A program made the position numbers and the translations under genes. The notes beneath the pieces were generated by a model. That model was not told the origin of the DNA, made no database searches, and saw only the letters and a program-made list of their open reading frames with translations. Source: Triglochin maritima (lineage: Eukaryota; Streptophyta; Magnoliopsida; Alismatales; Juncaginaceae). From it: a stretch of DNA of 64,000 nt. Below, piece by piece: positions 11,605-22,904 of this stretch (its first letter is position 1; every line of letters begins with the position of its first letter). The stretch spans positions 20,178,542-20,242,541 of the forward strand of contig OY821791.1 of the NCBI GenBank assembly GCA_963682175.1, in the 5' to 3' direction.

Positions 11605-12729
11605 CTCAGAAATATGCACTCTCTTTAGTCGAGCGCTCTCACCAGAACGAGCCCAACCTCGCATAAAAATGCTCGACTCGACTCTAAACAACACACAACA
11701 GAAGATGTACTTAGAGGAGGAGACTATACGTAGAGTATAGATGAGGAGAGGACTTAGATGAGGAGGGAAGATTCCTTAGATCTAACGTGGGTAGTGGGAT
11801 CAGGTAGAAGCCTAACTAGCAAGCACGGCTCAAACAACTTAAGGCTATGGGTCCTTAGGCTAGACGACGCCTAACTTCGAGGTCACCAGCCTCGACACGC
11901 CTCACCTCCCTACAATGAAGACCACAATGACCAGCAAGTGATACTAGATCCGGAGATCCAGTACCTCCTACTATCGACAAGGTAGGCAACGCCGATCAGG
12001 TCATGACGGTCTCAACTAGATTACTCTCCTAGTGCGTCCGCAATCCGTAGGGCCAATGTCTACTTGCTTTTAGTTAAGGCTTGATTAAGAGTGATTTTTA
12101 GGGCCAAGGAAAGGGTGATGAAATCCCCCACCTTATCTTTTATGGGATAACCCCTCCTTAGTAGCGTTTTGATCCTAGATCTAGCAATCAATCGCTCCAA
12201 TCAAACGCTCAACTCATTCTTGTCCTGATGCAATTCCTACTAACTAATGCATGGGCATACAAGATGCATGAATGAGTGTAGGAAATGCGTACCTCACGCC
12301 AGCGCTCAACAACTGAAAATAAAGCTAAAAGAAAAGACGACTATATGCCTAAGTCTAGTACATGATGCGTGACCTAAACAAGTAGGAACGTCTAGTCTTT
12401 TGCTTTGGATTTTAAGGCCAAGTTGATTAATGTGGGAGTGATTAATGATTTGGGAGGAAACTAGAAGTCACAGAATGCAAAGTAGGGCTCCCAGATAACG
12501 AAAATGAAGAAAAAAAACTACCAGAAGAAAAACCGAAGCAAGAAGACCTCACCAGGCCGCCAATTGGCGGTCTCAGACCGCTGATTGGTTGTCCCTTTTG
12601 ATTTTCAGGTGCTCCAACTCCTCCAGTATCCTCCACGTGATCTCTAGGATCCCTGAAACTAAGAAAAACTAGAAACAAAAAATAAAAAACCACTCGAATC
12701 GTCCAAACCAAGGTCTGGACAGAGCACCT
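11605..12729 (-). other. 5' leader of element A
   Basis: About 1.1 kb of transcribed non-coding sequence between the primer site and gag. It has no long frame but is conserved with the leaders of B, C, D and the Athila piece inside Cac1 (28380-29165). Long leaders of Athila elements are expected to hold the packaging signal. It contains the palindrome CCGCCAATTGGCGG at 12557-12570 close to the primer site. Confidence 0.7.
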
Positions 12730-12746
12730 CCCTGGCAACGGCGCCA
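12730..12746 (-). promoter_or_regulatory. Primer binding site, tRNA-Asp type
   Basis: The minus strand reads TGGCGCCGTTGCCAGGG, complementary to the 3' end of plant tRNA-Asp including CCA. It lies six bases inside the 5' LTR, as is usual in Athila elements. It is the least decayed of the three Athila primer sites in the window. Confidence 0.87.
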
Positions 12747-12752
12747 AAAACT

Positions 12753-14312
12753 TGATTGATTCATTTTATATTAAACCGCAAGTGCACGGCCGTGTTGAAG
12801 CGGTGGCAAATACAGGTCGATCCACAGGGAGGTGTGTCAACTTTTGGTTTGTGCGAAGGCGAGTGGGAAAGAAAGGAGAGAAAGATTGGTTACACTAAAC
12901 TACACTACAATGCAAAAAGGAAATGGAAGATAAGCAATAAAACTAAACCCCATAGGGGGTAGAGAAATAATGTGAATATAAAGATGTATGTGTGTGTGTG
13001 TTCAATTATGCTCCTCACAACATGTAGTGCATGAAATCATAAAACTAAATCCAACTTTGCCTCCACATGAAATAAGATAAGACTATATCGTTAAAACATA
13101 CAAGACAATAATTGGAATGAAGCTAAATGAACTCATGTATAAAGACTAGACCCTACTATGGTTCCACATGAAATAAGATAACCCAATATCATTAAAACAT
13201 ATAAGGCATTAACCAAGGTAAAGGCAACAAGAGTACATACACTACAAATTGTGTTTCCAATATTAATTCCATCCATATCCTCACCTTACCATTCCCCATA
13301 AAATAGGCCCACTAATCAAAGCATAAGCTAAGCTTTATTCAAGACCATTAGCATATCAAAGATAAGAGTGAAATCTCATTAGATGGTTATGGAAATCATA
13401 TAAGGCTCAAGGGATTAAGATAACACACACCTAACACACTACATGATGATATCACATATTTCTCCACCCCCCAAATGGGGATGGAACTACTCACTAATCA
13501 TTACACTACAACCTACACTAAAATGAAACATTCTACTGAAATGAAATTTAACTAACCAAGAAGGGAGCATTAAAGAAGCTTAAAATGAAAGGAAAGACTA
13601 AACAAGCATGCACAAATTAAAAGACAAGATTAAAAGAAACTAGAACAATTATTTTATTAACAATGACTCACATTGAAGGTAGCATTCTTCTCCACCTTGA
13701 GTTTTACTTCAAGGCTTACTCCTTAGTAGAGAGAATGCCACCAAGCAATGGGTAGTTTACAATAGAAGGTGAAGAGTTCTATTTATAGCCAAAGAAAAAG
13801 GCAATCCGGGACAATCCCCCGATGTGGGACTAAACAAATACCAGAAATGGACTAAATACACACTAATATGCGACCCACCAAATCATAGCGGATTTGGGCC
13901 AAAACAGACTGCCAATTAGCGGTCTTAGACCGCCAATTGGCGGTCTATATGTCCAGATTACGCTGGATTTTATTCCGGGCTTTTCTGGATGTCTTTGTTG
14001 GTCTTTGATGCATCTACTTCACTTGTTGGAGCTCCGACCCGAATAGAATTACCAAAATACTCCCCATGATGGTCTGAAGTTTTCTGTTTGCTCTCTGGTC
14101 CTTCAGTCTTACGATAAGGTCCTTCTCCCTTGCATCTTAGTCCCCAGGTCTCACAATTAAGTCATTTTTTCATGCTTTTGGGTCCTTTTATGCTTCATCT
14201 CTTCAAACCTATTTATTTCTGAAATTCAAACATAAAACTCGTCACGTAGCATTGCTTAGGTGTAAGATAATGGATATAAGATACAAATATAAGCATGAAA
14301 TGATGTCAATCA
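12753..14312 (-). repeat. 5' LTR of element A
   Basis: Direct repeat of 2963-4506, beginning TGATTGATTC and ending GATGTCAATCA on the plus strand, followed by target duplication CCGCA. It has a perfect CCGCCAATTGGCGG palindrome at 13930-13943 with a degenerate copy just before it (13906-13919). Confidence 0.93.
13779..13830 (-). promoter_or_regulatory. LTR promoter of element A: TATA box and USE-like motif
   Basis: On the minus strand GTCCCACATCG (13820-13830) precedes CTATAAATAG (13779-13788) with 31 bp between them. The first motif is identical to the plant snRNA upstream sequence element (RTCCCACATCG), and the spacing is near that of Pol II-type snRNA promoters. A TATA box here fits the expected LTR promoter position. 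Confidence 0.55.
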
Positions 14313-14317
14313 CCGCA

Positions 14318-15965
14318 CCAACCCATATTCAACTTAAGAAAGTACAAAACACAGAAAAATTAACTCCAGAGGAACATATTAAACTCATCAATATAAATAC
14401 CTACATTAAGGGGAAGTTTAGAAAGGTAATATGCTACATGCATATCTAGCGTTCTTCACAAGAAAAATACAAATATGCTTCTTCTTATTTGTTCTAGAAT
14501 ATAGACAAACACAAGCAAAAATATTCTTAGTAAATCAACAAAAGTTTATACCAACCGGAGGAGATGTCACCGGAGGTGGCCAAAGGGGATGAGGTAGGGG
14601 TGGAGAGGGTGGGGTGGGAAGTTGAGAGGGTTGGTGAGGAGGTATCACCAGAGGGGATGAGGTAGGGCTAGAGAGGGTTGAACCAAGGGGGCGAGGGAAC
14701 ATTTTCACATTTCCAAATATCCCCTAATCCTAAACCCTAAATTTTCACTTTTCCAAGATATGCACAAACATCGGGAAAATAGTGGGTCAAAGGGAAAACA
14801 TTTTCTTTTGCATTGGATTCCATCTACACAAATTCCCCATAAAAGGATAGACCTTGACCATTAAAGGAAACACCTCTACTATTTAAAGGACAGACCCCAA
14901 CAAACTTAACACGTCCACACACCCGGTGGTCGAAATCTTGATTTAAACAAAATCAAGAAAACCCTAGACCAGTGAAAACGACGACAGAGTTTTCACAACG
15001 ACCAACTCACATGCTTTCTACCTCTTGTACTCAGAGCTTTCATGTTTTGGACTTCAATGTTTGATGTCATTTCTTCATTTTTGGTTCTTTGTTGGGGTCG
15101 GCGACTCGGCGTAGCGAAGGAAGATTTATGGTTAATTTTTGAAATTAAAGGGATGCTCTTTGAAAAGTTGTGATTGAGCCCAATTTTTTGTTATAGAAAG
15201 AATCATTCCCACTAAACCAACTGTTTCCCACTGTATCGGAGAACAAATTTTGAATTACTTTAAAAAACCAAAACAAATCTTCAAAATTGGTTTATGTTGC
15301 TAGTGAGTGGTGGCACGTGGTGTCCAAATCGGTCCTCTTGCAAACATCTGTTTGTATCAATCCATGTATAGGGCACGCTTTTGGTTTGAGGACTCATTCG
15401 AGTTTTAAAGAACACACTCATGTTCTTTAAAGGACATACGTATCTTTATAGTGTTAATCGTGTTTATCCATTACATCTATATATATATAAATATATATCA
15501 AATATCCATTTATTAATTGTGTTACAACCGTATACTAAGAACTTAATCGAGTAGAATTTTTCCAGTCCATATTCTGGAATTTCTGCATTTGATAAAAAAT
15601 CCATATTATTTTTAATTTCTGGTTGCATATAATCTTGTCGTCTAACATTGACCATTCTTGCACAATATTTCCTAAGCTTTGTCTTATATTGGCCGAATGT
15701 GTTTTGGTTGTCCGAACTTGTAATTCTAGTTAGGGGTTTCAGGGGACCAAAATGGGTTTAAGTGAACGCATATGATAGGTTTCCGATGCTTTCCGACGAA
15801 AAGGAAAATTGGGTAAGGATTCAGCCCACAAAGAAATGAAACAACCCCCCTCCATGGACGTCTGTTCCAAAATTCACATTTGTTTCATCCATCTTTTCTA
15901 CAATCATTCTAAACTCTTTTTTGTACTCAAATTCATCCAATTCCAACTATCTTCACAACTTTTGA
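14318..15965. other. Non-coding region with G-rich and 20-22-bp repeat blocks
   Basis: No gene recognised. It holds a G-run cluster (14597-14618), part of a roughly 40-bp imperfect duplication (14573-14616 and 14643-14680). It also holds two groups of short units ending in TTTAAA or ATTAAA (about 14836-14900 and 15388-15450) that resemble the 20-bp array at 22141-22259. The rest is AT-rich. Confidence 0.45.
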
Positions 15966-17374
15966 ATGACTCCTAAAGAGGTTCTTGCCTCACAGAAAGT
16001 GTCGGCCTCGACTTTGAAATCGACCGAAAAGAAAGGAAAGGAGTTGGTCCCTCTAGCGAAGAAAAGTCATCTTAATCCCGATATCACATCCACCTCAATG
16101 GCACCAGCAGAAGAGATTCCCATGCCCTTCCGTTACTCCCCATCCTACATCCCAACCGAGAGTGACACTTCCTATTGATTAGCATTACCAACCCTCTTTC
16201 GGAGAGGAAGATCGTAATTAAAGATCTCATCAAAATCGGCCTCTCAACTTTTCTTGCCAATGACCAACTAGGTGATTTCTTCGAAGACAAGCTTCCGGTG
16301 AAACTTTTAAGAAGATGGCCAGCAATTTTATGCCAACCTTGAAGAAATCACCACTCAAGATGGCACTCAAAAGGCCCTCACATCCAAAATCAACGGTATT
16401 TCTTTCACTCTCACCCCCTCACTACTTGGGGAGATCACCGGTCTCCCAAGCACCGGAGACGACTTCTGTGACTTGGCTAGGGAGGAGGTATGTGGCTTCA
16501 TTGATCAATTTGTTGATGCAACCAAATCAATGGTGCCACCACAACAAACCCTCTACGTTGCTGCTTCACCAATCATTGGTAAAGTCCTTTGCCGATTCAT
16601 CTCCTAGAATCTTTTCATTCGCAAAGGTAATCAAGATGAACTCGGTCATCAAATAATGAAATGCTCATTCAATCTTTGCACTAGGGCTCGCACAAACTGG
16701 CTTTTCTTCATCATCAATCACACGTGCTATCTCTCTCTTTGCAAGCTTAATTTTCTTCCTTTTCTGATGATCATCTCCCTCAATGAAGAACACTTCAAAG
16801 TGGGCTTCGACTCTGATTTGGTCAAATCATCCTGAACTATCATCGACAAATACATGCTCAAATAGATGAAGATTGAGGAACAAAAAGGCACTGTGAAGCC
16901 CCTCCTAGAACTGAAGAAGGCGACTCCTCCAATGATGACCAATCCCTGAACGATGAAGAAATGGCCAACGCTCAATCTTTGTCTCCCACTCTAACTGAAC
17001 CCATGCTTGACCCAAGATGGCATCCTAAATTGGCTTTTGGTCCTTGGTGCTACACACACCCCGAATGGACATCCAGTTTGGTTGCTCAATGGAATCAACC
17101 CTCATGGTCTTATCAGCTCGTGAGGATTGTGGACAAGAATTGCAATGAGATCCAAAAGGTTCATGGGCTATTAGATCGCAACTACAAAGGAATAGAAGAG
17201 CACGTTGATGATTTCAATGCTTTCGAGTTGACGATATCGAATTTGCTCAACGAAATCAATAACCAAATTCGTGTGGTTGGAGATTCTCGCGAAGCATTGA
17301 TCGATTCTCAAAATGAGATCATTGATTTCCTTCACAATATGAACAAGCTAGACAACCAAATGCATGTTATATAG
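15966..17374 (+). pseudogene. Decayed gene of the 'putative plant transposon protein' type
   Basis: An open start (MTPKEVLASQKVS, Lys/Ser-rich, to 16178) is followed after stops by a frame reading QQFYANLEEITTQDG, then INGISFTLTPSLLGEITGLP, then LYVAASPIIGKVLCRF and, after a stop, LFIRKGNQDELG. That series (FYANL, a strand, 'l...ilGLP') matches the plant transposon-protein domain I know as Transposase_32. A final 137-codon frame (16961-17374) has HPEWTSSLVAQWNQ and a probable coiled coil rich in Asn/Ile/Leu. Multiple stops show it is not functional. Family assignment is from motif memory and could be wrong; the 3' frame might be a separate exon of the same gene. Confidence 0.4.
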
Positions 17375-19240
17375 TGTTGATGTTATGATGGGTTTGTGGT
17401 GGAGGCTCATAGCATGGTTGTTGCATTGAATGTATTATACATGTCTATATATGTATGAGTTTCATTAGATGAATTTCATGTGCATTTATGAAATTATGGT
17501 TAATCTTTGGCACTATTGATTGTGGGGAAACGAGTCTATTTGAAAGATTGAGGCTTGGATGTGCGCAAAGTCATTTGCTACTGGACGAGCCCACCCAGGT
17601 TGTGATGGTATCTTTAGGACTTTGCCGCGAGTTGGGGTGCCAATCCGGAAGACCGCTTTGTGCCAAGCGGTGGGTCACAATTTAGGGTGACCCACTTGTG
17701 GATTAGACAAGCATGGCTGGTGGTCGTATTCCTATGTAGAGGGATCTCATCGGGCGATGCCCGATAGTCACGACTATGTAGAGTCGCAACCTCTGATTGT
17801 TTGCATGTGTCGCACACAAGATTCCATGCATGAGTCTTTATCCTATTTTTGGACCAGGGGTATATGGGGTTTTCTTATTGAAAACTCACACATATTTTAC
17901 CTTAGGTACTTAGGTTTCTGACTGGGGTTGGAATGGAGACGTTTCGGAGGATTATGTACATGAGGGACACGTCGATCGGTTTCCTTCAGTTATCTTTTGT
18001 TTCCACTTATTTGTTGTCATATTCTTTTGAGTTAGACCTTTTATATATTGAATTGTGGTTATTCCCATATATGGATAATTTTCTTTTTCGGCTTTGCCTC
18101 GTATTGTATATCGACGTATGTTTTGTTCCCATATTTATTCGTTTTATTGTAACTCCTTCGATTGTCGTGGAGACTCTGATCGCAACATTCACCAGGACTC
18201 CACAATGCGCGTACCTATGAGATTAGGGGCGTTATAACCTTTGTAAGACCCACTCTCCATATTTAATAATAAGTTCCTCTTTATCTCTCATACTTGTGTC
18301 ATGTTTTGTTATGTTGTTTGCTTGTCATTGAGTGTTTGTTCTTGTTTCAGGAAAGTTCCCATTTTTTGGGAAACTTTCCTTTTTCCGGAATAGTTCCTCT
18401 CAGGGATAATCCCTCATTGGGGAAAGTTTCCTTTTTGAGGAAAAGTTTCCTTTTGGAGAAAAGTTTCCTTTTTGGTCAAGCGGGTGTGGCGTGTCGGGCA
18501 GATGTGCAAGTAGGGTCAGTCGGTTATGCTTTGGGCGTATGTGGCCTTGGAGTTATTTCTTTTTACTACATGAGCTGGTGCGTTGGAATTGGGTGAGTCA
18601 GAAATCAAGGATACAAATCTCATTGATTAGGAATGGAGATCATGGAAACATTGGGAGGATCTTTCAAGATCTCGTTAGGATGCAATCAAGTGGGATTTGG
18701 AAAGGAGATTGTGTGCATGACTTGGGCTGCAACCTTAGCCATTATACGCACAATTCCCTCCCTCTCTCACCCACCCCTCTCCCTGTCCTCTTCCCTTCCC
18801 AACTCTGGCAACCAATAGGCGTTCAGGCCATCTCTCTGGTGAGCTAACAAGAAGGCAAGGCTGACTAGAAGAGGAGGCAAGCAACGAGACAACCAGCAGG
18901 AATTCTGGCAATCTACGGGGAGTTCTTCATTTCTCAGGTATGCGCCTGAGCCAAGAATGGGTGAGAGAGTTGGGGCGTTGGCCTGGGGTTGGGCTGACGG
19001 TTGCTTGGTTGATGGGGCTATTTTGGGGAAAGCTTCACCGGCCACACGCTTGCCATGAGAACAACTATTGCCTCGTGTTGTATATCCATGTATGTTTTTA
19101 TTCTTGTATGTATTCATCTTATTGTAACTCTCCCGATCATCACAAAGACTCTGATCACGACATCTCTTTGACTCCTATGCGTCCCTGCGAGATTGGAGGC
19201 ATCACAACCTCTCATTAGTCATAGGTTGTATTGCGTTTAA
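17375..19240. other. Non-coding region with a diverged 150-bp direct repeat
   Basis: No intact gene. About 18085-18235 and 19065-19215 are diverged direct copies (shared runs such as 'gcctcgt.ttgtatat', 'tattgtaact', 'agactctgatc.c.acat', 'cacaacct' or 'ttataacct'). The ends resemble the 3' ends of chromovirus-type LTRs, so these may be two eroded LTR ends about 1 kb apart; no primer site or coding domain was seen between them. The palindrome cluster at 18343-18475 lies inside. Confidence 0.3.
18343..18475. repeat. Cluster of GGAAAGTTTCC / GGAAACTTTCC units
   Basis: Within about 130 bp the 11-mer GGAAAGTTTCC or its reverse complement GGAAACTTTCC, or one-base variants, occurs at least six times, mixed with CTTTTT and GGAAAAG. 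The units can pair with one another, so the segment can fold into alternative stems. No gene context explains it. Confidence 0.5.
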
Positions 19241-19589
19241 TTCATAGATCTTACGCTAGATGAGACATCTCACATCAGTGATACAAGTGGGAATCCATAT
19301 CCACTTTTCCAGTTTTCTTGAGAAAGGATTTTAGTGTCCTTTAAAGTATATAAGTGTGATTTACAAGAATGGGATTTCGGTGTACTCCTTGGAAATTCGG
19401 AATCCATTATCCATACACACTTTTCCTTTTCCTTCTCAACGTGTGAGGGTGGAATCTGAATTCCAATAGAAGTTTATACCTTATAGGTATCCAGTCGAAT
19501 GAACTCTTTCGGTCCATCAAAACGTACTACATGGACAACTAAACACATCTCGGCCTCCAAAATCCATCATTAGGCAACATACTCATGCT

Positions 19590-20760
19590 TTAAAGTGTAG
19601 ACTTGAGGTTTAAATGACATACTTGAGGGTTAAATGTGATCAAAAGGACATTGGACTCCTTTTGAGGCAAGCTTGTCGTTTTAGGATCCTTTAGACTTTC
19701 GAGTTTCATGGACAGACTCGTGCACATCAGTACTTTAAAGGACATGCCCACCCTTTAATGTTTATTGTTATACCCAAGTAGGGTTGTAAACGGGGAGGGT
19801 AATACCCGTATACCCAACAAAGGAGATCGCACGTCCACCATTACCATATAGTCTGACGTGATATGCGTAATTATTATGGAACAAAACGTAGCCATAATGA
19901 AAAGGACACCAAATCGGACTACTCTCTCCAATCTCATACGTTTATGATAGAAGTCACAGGACACAACCTTCCATTACACGACCTACAAAATCATAGGTTG
20001 TAGTGTGTTCAATTCATAGATCTTCTAATTACACCCTACAAGGTTAGAAAAGATATCTCACATTGGTCATTACCATAGTGTGACGTGGTATGCATCATAT
20101 TAAAGAACAGAAGAAACCCATAATAAAATGGTATGGCTGACATGGAATGACCTATATTTAAGACACAGTTAGAGGCAATTTATTGGGAGTCATGATGAAA
20201 AGACAACCTTTCATTATAGGGTCTATAAGGGATGAGTCGTGTTAAAAGGATGTGAGTCATATGAATTGCATCTATTCTAGTCTTGTAATTTTTCTTCATT
20301 TTTAATCCTTCTCTCAAATAATTGAATTTGTTGTTTAGGTAATATGATGACAGGAGATGATAATCCTATTTGAGTGCAACTTTCAAACTTTGAAACTTAT
20401 TTAGTATTCCGAAGTGATATGTTAAGCCAAATGAATTATTTTCTTCACTAATAGTCAATTTATTACGTTCTTAATCTGTCATCGTAAATATTTTATGATG
20501 AAGAGACAATTTATGGTTATTGAGAAACACATCGTCGTAATAAATTCTAATAAAAGAGACATATCACGATAAAAAAACAAAGCTCCTAATATGATGATAC
20601 ATGTTTTGGAGGATTTTGGCATTGAGAGTCATTACGAAGGGAGACAACATTTTCGTTCTTGTATGCAAAGAGACTCAACCATCCATTCCTTCTGTATAAT
20701 CATTGGCTATAGTGTATTCCATTCGTAATTCCTAAACCCTTGGCATAATCTGTCTGTCCT
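19590..20760 (+). repeat. Upstream-type repeats shared with the GRF-like pseudogenes
   Basis: No gene. Short units 'gacatacttgagggttaaat' (about 19597-19640) belong with the 20-bp array at 22141-22259. Segments at about 19800-19900 and 20060-20170 resemble, in reverse complement, the 88-bp unit of 45800-46150 (shared 'gtgacgtgatatg...ataatta' core). The phrase 'tcataggttgtagtgtgttcaattcatag' (near 19990) and its relatives near 19217 and 20711 are reverse complements of sequence just upstream of the pseudogene at 46753-47144. This appears to be the decayed upstream region of the plus-strand pseudogene at 20785. Confidence 0.4.
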
Positions 20761-20784
20761 CCCTTTAAAAGCCAACTTCTTGAA

Positions 20785-21602
20785 ATGGCCTCCATCAACA
20801 TGCAGGAAGACCCCACTCTCTCTCACCGCACACCTACTTGCTTTTGTGGTTTGTTGCCAAAGTGCGATCGAGTGGAGATGTCAAAGGTCCCCTGTCCCTG
20901 TTTTTTTGCATGCCCCACTCCTCCAAATAAGGTCGCACTTTTTGTGCCTCTTCGTCATATCTTTTTTATATTTCGGTTGGTCCTAGCGTTTATTTTGATT
21001 TAATTTTTTGTAGGGGGTCCCCATTCTGTCTTTTTTGTTTATGATGACCCAATGATTGTGCCCTGCTTAATTTTCCAATGTTTGGACAACATGCAACTCT
21101 GCATCGATGACTTCAGGAGTGGTTGATATCACTACAAAAGGAGGTCGCCCGACTTCCACGCTCTCGACAACCCCCTCCAATCAACAATTTTGTAGAGGTC
21201 CGTTGCTATAACTGTGGGATTGTTTGCATTAATGAGAGACCGACCGAAGGCATTTCCAAACCCGACCACACTCCTACTACTAGAGTCCAGCGCACTAGTG
21301 CAGCCTCCTAGGTCAATGGTCATCTTGAAGAGGTAGTCCTCGAGAGCACCAGCTTCCCAACTGAAGGTCATCATGGAGAAGGGGTAACCGTGAGAACTCT
21401 TGCCCACCAATTGGAGGTAATCTTGGAGAAGGAATCAACAAGAGCTCAAAGCTCCCTAGTTGGCCGTCAACGAATCTTGAAGCACCTACCCACAACTGTA
21501 GTCTACCAAGTGAGTGGTCAGCTAATGCTGATACACCTTCCAATAGCTCCAGCCTCCCAAGTTGTTGGTCAACGTATCCGAGTGCAGATAATGTTCAATT
21601 GA
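20785..21602 (+). pseudogene. GRF-zinc-finger-like pseudogene with 17-residue tail repeats
   Basis: Exon 1 (20785-20930) starts MASINMQEDP and contains TPTCFCGLLPKCD...CFFACPTPPNK, like the start of a plant GRF-type zinc finger (CxCG, then an aromatic-x-Cys). A consistent intron (GT at 20931, 'ttttttgtag' ending at 21014) leads to exon 2 with GPHSVFFVYDDPMIVP, matching the hydrophobic-Asp/Glu-Pro end of GRF fingers. A stop follows (near 21122). In another frame from 21123, LQKEVARL looks like the usual coiled-coil tail, then six 17-residue repeats to 21602 with one TAG (21309-21311). Plant GRF genes of this build are common near transposons and their function is poorly known. The assignment is tentative. 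Confidence 0.4.
21282..21587 (+). repeat. Six degenerate 51-bp units encoding 17-residue repeats
   Basis: In a single frame the sequence divides exactly into six 17-codon units starting at 21282, 21333, 21384, 21435, 21486 and 21537. Units 4-6 read STRAQSSLVGRQRILKH, LPTTVVYQVSGQLMLIH and LPIAPASQVVGQRIRVQ. A recurrent core S/x-Q-V-x-G-Q-x-x-(I/L) is visible. Only one stop (unit 1) interrupts. DNA-level identity between units is low, so the array is old. Confidence 0.5.
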
Positions 21603-22140
21603 TGCATTAAGTTTGAAAGTTACGCATTGGTGCCTCACATCTCTCTGCTGGTGAGTTGTTGTTGGCTGAGGTTACGTAAGCTAATGGTGCTAATAGAGTT
21701 ATGCAGAGTTCAAGCATGCCTAGTGCACAATGTAATGTTGCCTACCATTTGTCCATCATAGTGATCCATGTTATTAAATTTGCAACCTTATCATATCTTT
21801 TTGGAATCTACAATGTATAGTTACTCCTTACAAGTTACTAGCTACAATTCATATTTGGAAGCAACTGTTGTTGTTTACATGTGAAAATCAAAAGATCAAC
21901 CACTAAAATCTATGTAATTAACCACATTTGCCTGGCAGAAAAAATAACATCAACCCACATTAGTGTAAGAAACCCAGGTATCTACATTAAGATCGATCTT
22001 CAAATAAATGTTGAGATGCGTAATTTTTTTATTACTAAATCGAGTATTTGGAAAAATTTGATATGCGTGAAAACTATCATTAAGTAGCTAAATTTATGAT
22101 TGGAAAATGAAATCACCGATTTTAACGGAGACGACTAAAA

Positions 22141-22259
22141 GGGCACACTCGATTTTAAAGGACAAATTTGAGTTTCAAAGGACATATTCGTGGTTTATAG
22201 AACATACTCGTCCTTCAAAGGGCAAGCTTATGGTTTAAAGGAAACTTTTGAGTATCCAA
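22141..22259. repeat. 20-bp tandem array, six units
   Basis: The segment splits cleanly into one 19-bp and five 20-bp units (boundaries 22160, 22180, 22200, 22220, 22240). Each begins GGACA- or GGGCA-like and ends in TTTAAA, TTCAAA or similar; a consensus is GGACATACTCGTGGTTTAAA. Variants of the unit occur singly or in twos and threes at about 14836-14900, 15388-15450, 19597-19640 and 19729-19745. The flanks 21603-22140 and 22260-22620 are AT-rich with no gene recognised; two sequences like the 88-bp unit lie near 22290-22345 and 22395-22460. Confidence 0.75.
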
Positions 22260-22629
22260 GGAGAGACTCTAAAGGTTATGTGTCTTTATACCACGTCGGA
22301 ATTTCGGTTAAATCCAATGTGATATATCCTTTTTATTTGGACAAAACTATTCGATACTTTTCTTATGTATATGTGATATGAAGAAGGTGTTGAATGTATG
22401 GTTGTCCACAAGTTAATACTTCTAGTTCTGATATGACCTTTTTATTGGATTTCTTGCGTAAACCAAAAGTGATATTGTTATATATATTATTTAATACTAA
22501 ATTTCCATACACAAAACTATTATATCGATAGTGACAAACACCATGCATATCAGAGAACATATTTGTATATATATATATAAATCTCAAACAGTACAAACAC
22601 AAAATGATTGGAAGAGAGTGATCCACTTA

Positions 22630-22898
22630 GATGTCACCTGCAAACTCAAAAGATTGTTTTGTTTATCTCTTGTGTCTCACTCAACTTTGCAAGCTTCTAA
22701 AAAAGCTTCCGCATCTATAGGTCCGTGATGCTCTCGTCGGGTTGCTCCACTGGTGGTAGCGGTGTTCCATCGTATCAGACGAAGTGCCGAAAATAGTGGT
22801 TTGGCTCCAAGGAGCCACTTACATAGAACATTTTGCTCTGTTTGCTCATACTGTTTGACCACAACTTTGTTGCCTTGAAACCGACCCAACAGGTACGA
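22630..22898 (-). pseudogene. GRF-zinc-finger-like fragment next to Athila B
   Basis: The minus strand reads GFKATKLWSNSMSKQSKMFY, then VSGSLEP, then RHFVRYDGTPLPP and, across stops, KLAKLSETQE. It aligns residue by residue with the better copy at 46753-47144. The CG.....L.SN....K.FY...GS.E...Y..Y.V..DG pattern is that of a GRF finger that has lost most Cys. It ends abruptly near 22898 where Athila B RT sequence begins, so the two were joined by an insertion or rearrangement. Confidence 0.4.
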
Positions 22899-22904
22899 TA
22901 GGGT

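Larger units (their letters stand above)
2963..14312 (-). mobile_element. Element A: nearly complete Athila-type Ty3/gypsy retrotransposon
   Basis: An 11.35-kb element on the minus strand, bounded by TG...CA LTRs of 1544 and 1560 bp and by a perfect 5-bp target duplication CCGCA at 2958-2962 and 14313-14317. Reading from right to left the order is 5' LTR, tRNA-Asp primer site, leader, gag, protease, RT, RNase H, integrase, a 1.6-kb 3' region without an env-like frame, polypurine tract and 3' LTR. The tRNA-Asp primer, the protease motif GASVNLLP and the RT and integrase sequences point to the Athila lineage of non-chromoviral Ty3/gypsy. Stops and frameshifts in every domain, and loss of the protease catalytic Asp, mean it can no longer move on its own. 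It is the reference for reading the other Athila pieces here. Confidence 0.93.

Noticed and set aside
14727..14740. 'taaaccctaaatt' as a telomeric repeat
   Set aside because: Only a single unit; the plant telomere repeat would be tandem.
21294..21304. CACTAGTGCAG identical to the CACTA terminus
   Set aside because: No subterminal GACGTC repeats or matching second end nearby; it falls inside the 51-bp repeat. Probably chance.
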